DNA of 64,000 nucleotides, from NCBI RefSeq assembly GCF_000158815.1, contig NZ_GG657738.1, forward strand, positions 3,342,872 through 3,406,871. Reading direction: 5' to 3'. Of this stretch, positions 42,151 through 50,615 are shown in pieces (within the stretch, counting starts at the first letter, position 1; the number at the start of each line of letters is the position of its first letter). Both the position numbers and the translations under genes were made by a program. The notes beneath the pieces were generated by a model that worked only from the letters and a program-made list of their open reading frames with translations, was not told the origin of the DNA and ran no database searches. This DNA comes from Micromonospora sp. ATCC 39149. Lineage in GTDB: Bacteria > Actinomycetota > Actinomycetes > Mycobacteriales > Micromonosporaceae.

Positions 42151-43673
42151 CCCCGGCCCGGTCGGGCGCCGGCGAGCTGGGCGGAGCGGCCCGGCACGGG
42201 GTCGCGAACCTGCTCGGGGTGGCGGTCGCGGCGGTCGCCGGGTTCGGCCTGAACATCGTCGTCACCCGGGGCTGGTCCATGTCGGACGCCGGCCTCTTCT
42301 TCGCCGCCACCAGCGCGTTCATGATCGCATACGCGGCGGCGCGGCTGGGTACCGGCGTCGGCGCGGTCTACTTCATCAGCCGCTACCGGGCCCTCGGCCA
42401 ACCGGAGCGCCTGCGCGCGTCGGTGCTGGTCGGGCTGCTGCCGGTGCTGGGGGTCGGCACGCTGATCGCGGTGGCCGGCTGGTGGGCGGCTCCCCGGATC
42501 GTGGCGCTGACGTTCGACGAGCCGGTGCCCGGTGCGGTGCGCGCGCTGCGGGTGCTGCTGGTCTTCGTGCCGGTGGCCGCGCTCTGCGACTTCGCCCTGG
42601 CCGCCTGCCGGGGCTTCGGCAAGATGCGCCCGCTGCTGTTGATCGAGCGGTTCGGCCGGACCGGGCTGCAACTGGTCGGGGTGGGGCTCGCCGCCGTCCT
42701 CGGCCTCTCGGCGACGACGGCGCTGCCGCTGGCCTGGGTCGCACCGTACCTGCCGGCCGCGCTGGTCGGCACCGTGTGGCTGGCCCGGCTGGTCCGGCGC
42801 GCGGAGCGGGGCGCGCAGGCCCCGGCGGTGTCGCTGCGCGAGGAGTTCGGCCCGTACTGGCGCTACAGCGGGCCCCGCGCGCTGAGCGGCCTGGCCCAGA
42901 TGGTGGTGCAGCGGCTCGACATCGTGCTGCTCGGCGCGCTGCGCGGGCTGTCCGAGGCGGCGCTCTACACGGCGGCCACCCGGTTCCTCGCCCTCGGGCA
43001 GCTCTCCGGGCAGGCGCTCTCCACCGCCGTGCAGCACCGGCTCGCCGAGCACATGGTCCGCGACGACCGGGACGCGGCCGGCCGGCTCTACCAGGCGGCC
43101 ACCGGCTGGCTGGTGCTGCTGGCCTGGCCGGCGTACCTGCTGTTCGCGGTGTTCGCCGAGCCGATGCTGCACCTGTTCGGCGACGGGTACGCCGCCGGGG
43201 CGCGGGTGACCGTCTTCCTCGCCCTGACCATGCTGGTGGCCACCGGCTGCGGCATGGTAGACACAGTGCTCAACATGGCCGGCCGAACGTCCTGGACGTT
43301 CTACAACGCGCTGGCCGGCACGCTGGTCAACGTGGTGCTGAACGTGCTGCTCATCCCACGTTTTGGCATCATGGGCGCGGCGGTCGCCTGGTCGTCGTCC
43401 ATCCTGATCACCAACCTGGTGCCGCTGGCCCAGCTGCACCACGCATACCGGCTGCACCCGTTCGGCCGGGGCACGCTGGCCGCCGCCGGGCTGGCGGTGG
43501 CGTGCTTCGGCGTGCCGGCGCTGATCGCCCGCGCGGTGCTCGACGCCGGGCCGGTCACCCTGGCGGTGCTCGCGGTACTCGGGACCACCGGGTACGCCGC
43601 CGGGGCATGGCGGCTACGCCGGGTGCTCCAGCTCGACGCGCTGCGGGCCCTGCGCCGGGGCCGCCGACGCTGA
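42120..43673 (+). CDS. Wzx-like oligosaccharide flippase (MOP superfamily)
   Basis: This protein of about 517 residues has fourteen probable transmembrane segments. It includes YWRYSGPRALSGLAQMVVQRLDIVLLG and the C-terminal polysaccharide-biosynthesis region (NMAGRTSWTFYNALAGTLVNVVLNVLLIP). It should flip undecaprenyl-linked repeat units across the membrane for the polymerase encoded in the same operon. Starts at 42120 and 42138 are both possible, so overlap with the sulphotransferase is 31 or 13 bases. Confidence 0.85.
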   Translation: MGTRAVVATVAPARSGAGELGGAARHGVANLLGVAVAAVAGFGLNIVVTRGWSMSDAGLFFAATSAFMIAYAAARLGTGVGAVYFISRYRALGQPERLRASVLVGLLPVLGVGTLIAVAGWWAAPRIVALTFDEPVPGAVRALRVLLVFVPVAALCDFALAACRGFGKMRPLLLIERFGRTGLQLVGVGLAAVLGLSATTALPLAWVAPYLPAALVGTVWLARLVRRAERGAQAPAVSLREEFGPYWRYSGPRALSGLAQMVVQRLDIVLLGALRGLSEAALYTAATRFLALGQLSGQALSTAVQHRLAEHMVRDDRDAAGRLYQAATGWLVLLAWPAYLLFAVFAEPMLHLFGDGYAAGARVTVFLALTMLVATGCGMVDTVLNMAGRTSWTFYNALAGTLVNVVLNVLLIPRFGIMGAAVAWSSSILITNLVPLAQLHHAYRLHPFGRGTLAAAGLAVACFGVPALIARAVLDAGPVTLAVLAVLGTTGYAAGAWRLRRVLQLDALRALRRGRRR

Positions 43674-43751
43674 GGCCCGCTCGGGTCTTGTTCACGAGAA
43701 CGTCCGCCGCCGGGTACACCGGTGGCACCGGTACGGGAAGGTGCGGCAACG

Positions 43752-44789
43752 ATGAAGCGGTTCCACAGGGCGGTGGCGCTCCTGCTCGGGTCGGCGCTGG
43801 CCGTCACGGCCTGCTCCGAGTCGGCCCCGGACTTCGTGCCGCCCCCGGCCGGCACCGCGCCGACGGTGTCCCCCCGCGCGACGGACGACCTGGCCACCAC
43901 CGGCCGGGGCCCGGAGCTGCCCGAGAAGGGCGTCTGGCTGGGCGCGTGGGTGAAGCCGGACTGGCAGACCCCGGAGGGGCGGGTCGAGGCGCTGACCGCG
44001 TTCGCCGACCAGACCCGCGGCAAGGTGACCCTGGCGCACATGTTCCACGAGTGGGAGGACGACTTCCCCGGCCCCACCGAGTACGCCTTCCAGGCCACCG
44101 GGAAGCTCCAGATGATCTCCTGGTCGGGTGCCGACACCCGGTCCATCCGCGACGGCGTCTACGACCAGCTCATCCGGCAGCGGGCCGAAAAGATCAAGCA
44201 GTTCGGGGTGCCGCTGCTGCTGCGCTGGCGGTGGGAGATGGACCGGCCGAACCTGGCCCAGAGCGTCCACTCGCCGGAGGACTACGTCGCCGCCTGGAAG
44301 CGCATCCGGGGCATCTTCACCGAGGTCGGCGCCACCAACGCCGCCTTCGTCTGGTGCCCGCACGTGCAGGGCTTCGTCGACCCGTCCCGCAACGCCGCGG
44401 CGTACTACCCCGGCGACGACCAGGTCGACTGGCTCTGCACCGATGTGTACCCGGGCAAGGAGTTCGAAGGCTTCGCCCCCCAGATGGACACCTTCATGGC
44501 GTTCGCCGCCCAGCACCCGCGTCCGGTAGTGATCGGCGAGTTCGGGGTCACCTACCCGGGCGCGCCCGGCCAGCGCGGCGCGTGGCTGCGCGAGGCCGGC
44601 GACTACATCAAGCGGCACCCGCAAATCAAGGCCGTCGTCTACTTCGCCGCGAAGCAGACGAAGCCCGCGTACGACAGCACCTTCAACGACGACCCGGAGG
44701 GGCTGGCCGCGTTCCAGGAACTGACGGCGGACCCGTGGTTCTCCGCACCGCCGCCGCCCACCCCCGCGCACGGTCCGCGCGCCCAGTGA
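43752..44789 (+). CDS. GH26-like glycoside hydrolase, lipoprotein
   Basis: This is a 345-residue protein. Its signal peptide ends in lipobox LAVTAC (cysteine about residue 21). The catalytic domain shows LLLRWRWEMDRPN (acid/base Glu after the conserved W) and VVIGEFGVTYPG (nucleophile Glu), as in GH26 beta-mannanases. It is anchored outside the cell. Located 78 bases after the flippase gene in the same direction, it may cut or release the exported polymer. Together with the enzyme at 29216 the locus has two such hydrolases. Confidence 0.8.
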   Translation: MKRFHRAVALLLGSALAVTACSESAPDFVPPPAGTAPTVSPRATDDLATTGRGPELPEKGVWLGAWVKPDWQTPEGRVEALTAFADQTRGKVTLAHMFHEWEDDFPGPTEYAFQATGKLQMISWSGADTRSIRDGVYDQLIRQRAEKIKQFGVPLLLRWRWEMDRPNLAQSVHSPEDYVAAWKRIRGIFTEVGATNAAFVWCPHVQGFVDPSRNAAAYYPGDDQVDWLCTDVYPGKEFEGFAPQMDTFMAFAAQHPRPVVIGEFGVTYPGAPGQRGAWLREAGDYIKRHPQIKAVVYFAAKQTKPAYDSTFNDDPEGLAAFQELTADPWFSAPPPPTPAHGPRAQ

Positions 44790-45007
44790 CCTCGTCTTTT
44801 CGTACGAGCGGCCCGGCTGCACCGGCGGCGGCCGGCACGTTGTCGGTCACAACACGCCCCCCGGGGTAGACGCCGCGCGTTCCGTGCGCGATCGTGTCAT
44901 CGAGCTTCCGTCCGGTCGTCGCCTCTACGACCCGGGTCACCGAGTGGGTTCGCCCGATCGCACGGAGGCGCCTCACACCGATCTCCGCCGTTCATCCGGA
45001 GTTGCCC

Positions 45008-47026
45008 GTGGTCCGTTTTCCGGCGCTCGGTCGCCGACCCCTCGCGGCCCTGACCGCCGCCGCACTGACCGTTTCCGGCATCCTCGTCGCTGGCCCGGCC
45101 CCCGCCGCCCCCAACCACACCACCGTGGTCGGCGCGGTTCCCTCCTCCCTCACCCCGAACATCGTGGACGGCACCGTCTTCGCCATCCACGACGCCGGCA
45201 GCAAGGTCGTCGTCGGCGGCTCGTTCACCGGGGTGCAGAACCGCAACTCGGACGTCACGATCGCCCGCAAGTACGTGCTGGCCTTCGACAAGGCCACCGG
45301 CCAGGTGGACACCGCGTTCGCCCCGGTGGTCGACAGCGAGGTCTACGACATCCTCGCCGGCCCGACGGCCGGCACCGTCTACCTCGCCGGCAAGTTCAAC
45401 ACCGTCAACGGCACCAGCCGCCGCAAGCTGGCCCTGCTCAACCTGGCCAACGGCAGCGTGGTCACCAGCTTCCCCAACCTGAACTTCAACGGCCTGGTCA
45501 ACGACATCGCCAAGGTTGGCAGCCGGCTGCTCGTGGGCGGCATCTTCACCACCGCCGCCACGCAGCCGCGCAACGGTTTGGCCTCGCTCGACGCCGTCAC
45601 CGGCGTGGTGGACAACTACCTCACCGCGTCGCTGACCGGGCACCACAACTACGACGGGATCAGCGGCGCGAGCGCCGGCGTCGGGGCCGAGAAGATGGCC
45701 GTCTCGCCGGACGGCACCCAGCTCGTGGTGATCGGCAACTTCAAGAAGGCCAACGGGGTGCTGCACGACCAGGTGGTCCGGATCACCCTGGGCGGCTCCG
45801 CCGCGACCGTGTCGTCCTGGAACACCAACCGGTACGAGCCGCGCTGCGCCTACAAGTCGTTCGACTCGTACGTGCGGGACGTGAGCTTCTCCCCCAACGG
45901 CAGCTACTTCGTCATCGTCACCACGGGTACGGCGTACGCGGGAACGCTCTGCGACGCCGCGGCCCGCTGGGAGACGTCGTCCACCGGCACCACCGTCCAG
46001 CCGACCTGGGTCGCCTACACCGGCGGGGACACGTTCCTCTCCGTGGGCATCACCGAGCAGGCCGTCTACGTCGGCGGTCACTTCCGCTGGCTGAACAACA
46101 CCTCCGCCACGAACTCGGCGTACCCGGGCGCGGTGGCCCGGCCCAGCATCGCCGCCCTCGACCCGCTCAACGGCCTGCCGCTGTCGTGGAACCCGGGCCG
46201 GCACCCGCGCGGCTACGGCGTGGCAGAGCTGCTGGTCACCCCGCAGGGCATCTGGCTCGGCTCGGACCAGCCCTGGATCGGCAACTTCCAGTACCGCCGG
46301 GAGCGGATCGCGTTCTTCCCGCTCAGCGGCGGGGCCGCCCCGCACTCCACCGCCACCGCCACCCTGCCGGGCAGGGTCTACCAGGCCGGGTTCAGCAGCG
46401 GCTCGGTCAACGCGGTGCAGCGCCGGTCGTACGACGGGACGAGCGCCGTGGGCGCGGCCACGCCGGTCGCCAACCCCGACGGCACCACCTGGTCGACGGC
46501 GAAGAGCGCCTTCTGGGCCGGCGGCACCCTGTTCTACGGGATGAGCGGCGCGCTGTGGCGGCGCACGTTCGACGGCACCACCTTCGGCAAGCCGACGCGG
46601 GTCGACCCGTACCACGACGCGCTGTGGGACACGGTGGTGACCGGTTCCGGGCCGGAGGGCCAGACGTACGCCGGCAACACGGTGAGCTTCTACCCGGAGA
46701 TCGCCAACATGACCGGCATGTTCTACACCAACGGCCGGCTCTACTACACCCTGACCGGGCAGAACGGCCTCTTCTGGCGCTGGTTCAACCCGGACAGCGG
46801 CACCGTCGGGGCGGACAAGTTCACCGTGGCCGGAGCGACCGGCTTCGCCGACTCCGGCGGAGTCTTCGTCGCCGGGTCCCGGATCTACATGGTCAGCCGT
46901 AGTCTCGGCAACCTGTCGTCGGCCAACTGGGTCAACGGTGCGCCCTCGGGTAGCTGGACGGTGCGCAGCGGCCCTGCCCAGGGCGGGGTCGACTGGCGGA
47001 CGAAGGCGATCTTCGTCGGCCCCTAG
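45008..47026 (+). CDS. Large secreted beta-propeller-like protein
   Basis: This is a 672-residue protein. The GTG at 45008 has CCGGAG upstream and yields a clean signal peptide (residues 1-32, cleavage near APAAPN). The mature part has recurring units of the form VYLAGKFNTVNGTSR, LLVGGIFTTAA, VVIGNFKKANG, VYVGGHFRWLNN. These resemble DUF5122/delta-60 repeats folding as a beta-propeller. There are no catalytic motifs. It may bind extracellular polysaccharide or act as a surface protein. Confidence 0.72.
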   Translation: MVRFPALGRRPLAALTAAALTVSGILVAGPAPAAPNHTTVVGAVPSSLTPNIVDGTVFAIHDAGSKVVVGGSFTGVQNRNSDVTIARKYVLAFDKATGQVDTAFAPVVDSEVYDILAGPTAGTVYLAGKFNTVNGTSRRKLALLNLANGSVVTSFPNLNFNGLVNDIAKVGSRLLVGGIFTTAATQPRNGLASLDAVTGVVDNYLTASLTGHHNYDGISGASAGVGAEKMAVSPDGTQLVVIGNFKKANGVLHDQVVRITLGGSAATVSSWNTNRYEPRCAYKSFDSYVRDVSFSPNGSYFVIVTTGTAYAGTLCDAAARWETSSTGTTVQPTWVAYTGGDTFLSVGITEQAVYVGGHFRWLNNTSATNSAYPGAVARPSIAALDPLNGLPLSWNPGRHPRGYGVAELLVTPQGIWLGSDQPWIGNFQYRRERIAFFPLSGGAAPHSTATATLPGRVYQAGFSSGSVNAVQRRSYDGTSAVGAATPVANPDGTTWSTAKSAFWAGGTLFYGMSGALWRRTFDGTTFGKPTRVDPYHDALWDTVVTGSGPEGQTYAGNTVSFYPEIANMTGMFYTNGRLYYTLTGQNGLFWRWFNPDSGTVGADKFTVAGATGFADSGGVFVAGSRIYMVSRSLGNLSSANWVNGAPSGSWTVRSGPAQGGVDWRTKAIFVGP

Positions 47027-47102
47027 CCCAGATCACGACGGCAGCGAGCCGGGGCCGGACGGGGCATCGCCCTGACGGTCCCGGCTCGCTACTGTCGTTG
47101 AC

Positions 47103-47225
47103 GTGCCCACCGAGCCTCTCCGCTGCGCCAACGCGTTGATCGTCGACGACAACGGCCGCCTCTTCGTCCCGCGCCGGTCCCCGCAGCGGGCCGCCTTCGC
47201 GGCGCTGCGCTCGATCGGTCTGTGA
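47103..47225 (+). pseudogene. Truncated NUDIX hydrolase N-terminus
   Basis: Forty codons from a GTG read RCANALIVDDNGRLFVPRRS, the first strands of a NUDIX hydrolase. The frame stops at a TGA before any NUDIX box (GX5EX7REUXEEXGU) appears. The TGA overlaps the start of the next gene (GTGA). This is most simply a remnant whose catalytic part was lost. Confidence 0.5.
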
Positions 47226-47992
47226 GCGAGGACGTCGAGCTTCCGTCGCACCGGTTCGCCGGGCTGGTCGCCCCGGCGGTCGACCGGGTCTTCGTCGCCG
47301 GCATCCTCGCCGGTCGGGACGGAGGTGGCGCGGAGCTGAGCCAGCGGTACGGCGGGCCGGCGGCCACGGGTTTCCTGGTCGAGTTCCGCACCCGGCTGGC
47401 CGCGCCGGGCGGGACGGTCGACCCGGCGGGCTTCGCTGCGGTGACCCGGTACCGCGACCCGGCCTCCTGCCAGCGGGCGCTGGACAAGCAGGTCGCGTAC
47501 GGCATGCTGCACCGCCGCCCAGACGGCTGCATCTGCGCCACGGAACGCGGCCTCGCCTTCCTGGCCGAGCTGTACCAGGTGCACGCCGAGGTGACCGAGG
47601 AGCTGTGGTCCGGGCACGACGACCGGGTGCTCCGGCTGGTCGAGACACTCGGCGGGCTGCTGGCGTACGCGCTGGTCAGCGCCGAGGAGGGGGCCGACGT
47701 GCTGGGCGACGCGTTCGCGGTGACGGCACCGCCGTACGAGCCGGACGGCACCGCGCCGGGGGTGCTGCTGCTCAACCGGCTGGGCACGCTGCGCTACCAC
47801 CGGGCCGACGCGCACGCGGCGGCGTGGACGGCGGCGGGGCACACCGCTCTGAGCGTCGGCGAGCTGCCGGCCGGCCCGGAGCGGCTGGCCATCGAGCTGG
47901 AGACGGACCGCCGGGCGGCCGGCCCGTACGCGGTGCTGACCGCCGAGGAGCGGCTGACCATGCTGGCGGACCTGGCCGCGCTGCCGGGCTGA
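47222..47992 (+). CDS. SCO6745-like protein
   Basis: This is a 256-residue protein. The N-terminal half contains a winged-helix-like segment (DKQVAYGMLHRRPDGCICATERGLAFLAELY). The C-terminal half is helical and ends ALTAEERLTMLADLAAL. The layout recalls the actinobacterial SCO6745 family, of unknown function, with a MarR-like helix-turn-helix. Cytosolic. It overlaps a truncated NUDIX fragment by 4 bases. Confidence 0.65.
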   Translation: MSEDVELPSHRFAGLVAPAVDRVFVAGILAGRDGGGAELSQRYGGPAATGFLVEFRTRLAAPGGTVDPAGFAAVTRYRDPASCQRALDKQVAYGMLHRRPDGCICATERGLAFLAELYQVHAEVTEELWSGHDDRVLRLVETLGGLLAYALVSAEEGADVLGDAFAVTAPPYEPDGTAPGVLLLNRLGTLRYHRADAHAAAWTAAGHTALSVGELPAGPERLAIELETDRRAAGPYAVLTAEERLTMLADLAALPG

Positions 47993-48105
47993 CGCCGAGG
48001 CGCGGTGCGGTGCCGCCGGGCTGACGCGCCGGTTGACGGCGGGCGCGGTCCGCCCCGGCGCTATCCTCCACCGGTGACCCGGAGACGTACCAAGGAGGCG
48101 GTCGC

Positions 48106-48837
48106 ATGATCGGGATGGTCCTCGCGGCCGGTGCGGGGCGCCGACTGCGCCCGTACACCGACACCCTGCCCAAGGCGCTGGTGCCGGTGGACGGTGACAC
48201 CACCATCCTGGACATCGCGCTGCGCAACCTCGCCGAGGTCGGCCTCACCGACGTGGTGATCGTCGTCGGATACGCCGCCGACGCGGTCGTGACCCGCCAG
48301 GCGGAGCTGGAGAAGCGCCACGGCGTCACGATCACCCTCGTGCCCAACGACAGGGCCGAGGAGTGGAACAACGCGTACTCGCTCTGGCTGGCCCGGGAAC
48401 ACTTCGCCCGGGGCGTGCTGCTGGTCAACGGCGACACCGTGCACCCGGTGAGCGTGGAGCGGACCCTGCTGGCCCAGCGCGGGCCGGGCATCCTGCTCGC
48501 CGTGGACACGCTCAAGCCGCTGGCCGAGGAGGAGATGAAGACCACCTTCGACGCCGCCGGCCAGCTCACCCGGATCACCAAGCTGATGGACCCGGGCGAG
48601 GCGTACGGAGAGTACATCGGCGCGACGCTGATCGAGCCGCGGGTGGCCGACGCGCTCGCCGACGCCCTGGAGGCGACCTGGCGGCGGGACCCGAACCTCT
48701 ACTACGAGGACGGCTACCAGGAGTTCGCCGAGCGCGGCGGCGAGGTGCGGGCGGCGCCGATCGGCGACGTCTCCTGGGTGGAGGTCGACAACCACGACGA
48801 CCTGGCCCGGGCGCGGGAGATCGCGTGCCGCTACTAG
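48106..48837 (+). CDS. Sugar/polyol-phosphate cytidylyltransferase-like enzyme
   Basis: This 243-residue NTP-transferase fold has GMVLAAGAGRRLRPYTDTLPKALVPV as its nucleotide-binding start (GxGxR, K23 region), LLVNGDTVHP with the metal-binding Asp, and SWVEVDNHDDLARAREI at the end. It is like phosphocholine or inositol-1-phosphate cytidylyltransferases. Downstream are a glycerol-1-phosphate-dehydrogenase-like and a CDP-alcohol phosphotransferase gene, so it probably makes a CDP-polyol for the latter. AAGGAGG lies upstream of the ATG. Confidence 0.82.
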   Translation: MIGMVLAAGAGRRLRPYTDTLPKALVPVDGDTTILDIALRNLAEVGLTDVVIVVGYAADAVVTRQAELEKRHGVTITLVPNDRAEEWNNAYSLWLAREHFARGVLLVNGDTVHPVSVERTLLAQRGPGILLAVDTLKPLAEEEMKTTFDAAGQLTRITKLMDPGEAYGEYIGATLIEPRVADALADALEATWRRDPNLYYEDGYQEFAERGGEVRAAPIGDVSWVEVDNHDDLARAREIACRY

Positions 48838-49889
48838 CCCGCACGATCCTCACCCCGCTGCACATAGACGTGCGGCGGGGCGCGGTGGCGGACCTGGCCA
48901 CGATCCTGGCCGACGGGCGGATCTCCTCCGGCGGCGACGTCGCCGTGGTGGTCGGGCCGGGGCAGGGCGGGCAGATCGCCGAGCTGATCCGCCCGTCGCT
49001 GCGCTCGGCGGACGTGTTCACCGTGGCCGGCGGCACCCTCGACGCGGCTGACGACCTGGGCGGGAAGCTGCGCGCCCGGTCGTACGACGCGGTGGTGGGC
49101 ATCGGCGGCGGCAAGACCATCGACGTGGCCAAGTACGCGGCCACGCGGCGCGGCCTGCCGATGGTGACCGTGGCGACGAGCCTGGCCAACGACGGCATCG
49201 CCTCCCCGGTGGCCTCGCTGATCACCGGTGGGATCAAGGGCTCCTACGGGGTGCACATCCCGATCGCCGTCATCGTGGACCTCGACTTCGTGGAGGCCGG
49301 GCCGGAGCGGCACAACAGGGCCGGCATCGGCGACGTGGTGAGCAACATCAGCGCGCTGGCAGACTGGGAGTTGTCCCGCCGGGTACGCGGGGAGCCCGTC
49401 GACGGCCTGGCCGCGTCGCTGGCCCGGATGGGGGCCGAGGCGGTCCTCGCCCACCCCGGCGACATGACCGACGACGCGTTCGTCATCGTGCTGGCCGAGG
49501 CGTTGATCTCCAGCGGCCTGGCGATGGCGGTGTGCGGCACCTCCCGCCCGTCCAGCGGCGGCTGCCACGAGATCATGCACGCGGTCGACGCCCTCTTCCC
49601 CGGCACCGCCTCGCACGGCGAGTTGGCCGGCCTCGGCGCGCTGTTCTGCACGTTCCTGCGCGGCGACGGGCGGCGTCTCGCGGAGATGTCGGCCTGCCTG
49701 GCCCGGCACAACCTGCCCCGGCTCCCGGCCGAGGTCGAACTGACCGACGACCAGTTCGTCGAGGCGGTGCAGTTCGCGCCGGCCACCCGGCCCGACCGGT
49801 ACACCATCCTGGAGCACCTGGCGATGTCGGCTTCCGAGACGCGGGAGCGGCTGGCAGACTACGCCGGTGCACTCCGCGACCTTGGCTGA
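48825..49889 (+). CDS. Glycerol-1-phosphate dehydrogenase-like (AraM/EgsA) iron-alcohol-dehydrogenase-fold protein
   Basis: This is a 354-residue protein. The NAD-binding motif is VGIGGGKTIDVAKY (GGGK at 94-97), followed by TSLANDGIASPVASL. The metal ligands fit D170 (GIGD), H248 (GGCHEIMHAVD) and H264 (ASHGELAGLG). AraM/G1PDH enzymes reduce dihydroxyacetone phosphate to sn-glycerol-1-phosphate, the stereoisomer typical of archaeal lipids. The start GTG at 48825 has GGGAGA upstream and overlaps the cytidylyltransferase by 13 bases. Other polyol phosphates are possible products. Confidence 0.82.
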   Translation: MPLLARTILTPLHIDVRRGAVADLATILADGRISSGGDVAVVVGPGQGGQIAELIRPSLRSADVFTVAGGTLDAADDLGGKLRARSYDAVVGIGGGKTIDVAKYAATRRGLPMVTVATSLANDGIASPVASLITGGIKGSYGVHIPIAVIVDLDFVEAGPERHNRAGIGDVVSNISALADWELSRRVRGEPVDGLAASLARMGAEAVLAHPGDMTDDAFVIVLAEALISSGLAMAVCGTSRPSSGGCHEIMHAVDALFPGTASHGELAGLGALFCTFLRGDGRRLAEMSACLARHNLPRLPAEVELTDDQFVEAVQFAPATRPDRYTILEHLAMSASETRERLADYAGALRDLG

Positions 49890-50589
49890 GCCGTCCCGCC
49901 CCTCCGTAGCCGACTTCCACCGGGTCAACCGGGGCGGTGGCCTGTTCAGCGAGTCGATCAGCCAGTGGCTGGGCGCGGTGTTCGCGCTGGTCGCCCAGCG
50001 ACTCGGGCTGCGCCCCACGGCGCTGACCATCGCCAACCTGGTGCTGGGCCTGGCCACGTCGGTGACCGTGGTGGCGCTGGCCGACCGGGTCGCCGCCGGC
50101 AACGTACCGGCGTGGGTGGTGGGGCTGGCCGCGCTGGTCGGCTGGCAGGTCGCGTACTCCCTGGACTGCGCCGACGGGCAGCTCGCCCGGGTGACCGGGC
50201 AGGGCAGCGCGGCGGGTGCCCGGGTGGACGTGCTCTGCGACGTGGCCGCCCAGATCGCCCTGGTGGCCGCGCTGTCCGCCACGGCCGTGGCGCAGCGTCC
50301 GGGGACGCCGAGCTGGCTGGTCGCGCTCTTCGCGGGCACCTGGATGGTCAACCTGGTGACGTCGGTGATGCAGTCCGGCCCGAACGCGGCCAGCATGGTC
50401 ACCTCGACGTCGCTGCCGGTGCGGCTGGTGAAGCTGGTCCGCGACTACGGCGCGGTGATCTTCGTGGCGGCCGTGGTGCTGGCGTTCGCCCCGGCCCTCA
50501 CCCTCTGGGTGGTGGTGGCGTTCACCGTGGTCAACGGCGGCTTCCTCCTGGCCAGCATCGCCTTCTCCGCCCGCGCCTCGCTGCGCTGA
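49867..50589 (+). CDS. CDP-alcohol phosphatidyltransferase family protein
   Basis: This 240-residue membrane protein has about six transmembrane segments and the full family motif D-x2-D-G-x2-A-R-x8-G-x3-D-x3-D: D100, D103, G104, A107, R108, G117, D121, D125. It transfers an alcohol phosphate from a CDP-alcohol to an alcohol acceptor, or the reverse. The GTG start overlaps the dehydrogenase by 23 bases. With the two upstream genes it forms a compact route from a ketose phosphate to a phosphodiester product. The acceptor is unknown. Confidence 0.88.
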   Translation: MHSATLAEPSRPSVADFHRVNRGGGLFSESISQWLGAVFALVAQRLGLRPTALTIANLVLGLATSVTVVALADRVAAGNVPAWVVGLAALVGWQVAYSLDCADGQLARVTGQGSAAGARVDVLCDVAAQIALVAALSATAVAQRPGTPSWLVALFAGTWMVNLVTSVMQSGPNAASMVTSTSLPVRLVKLVRDYGAVIFVAAVVLAFAPALTLWVVVAFTVVNGGFLLASIAFSARASLR

Positions 50590-50596
50590 GGTGTGC

Positions 50597-50615
50597 AAGG
50601 AGGGGCCCCCTGTTA
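50597..50615. repeat. Dispersed repeat copy 4, left half (interrupted by IS)
   Basis: AAGGAGGGGCCCCCTGTTA ends in the TA at which the IS630-family element begins. The rest of the repeat resumes at 51779. Confidence 0.75.
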
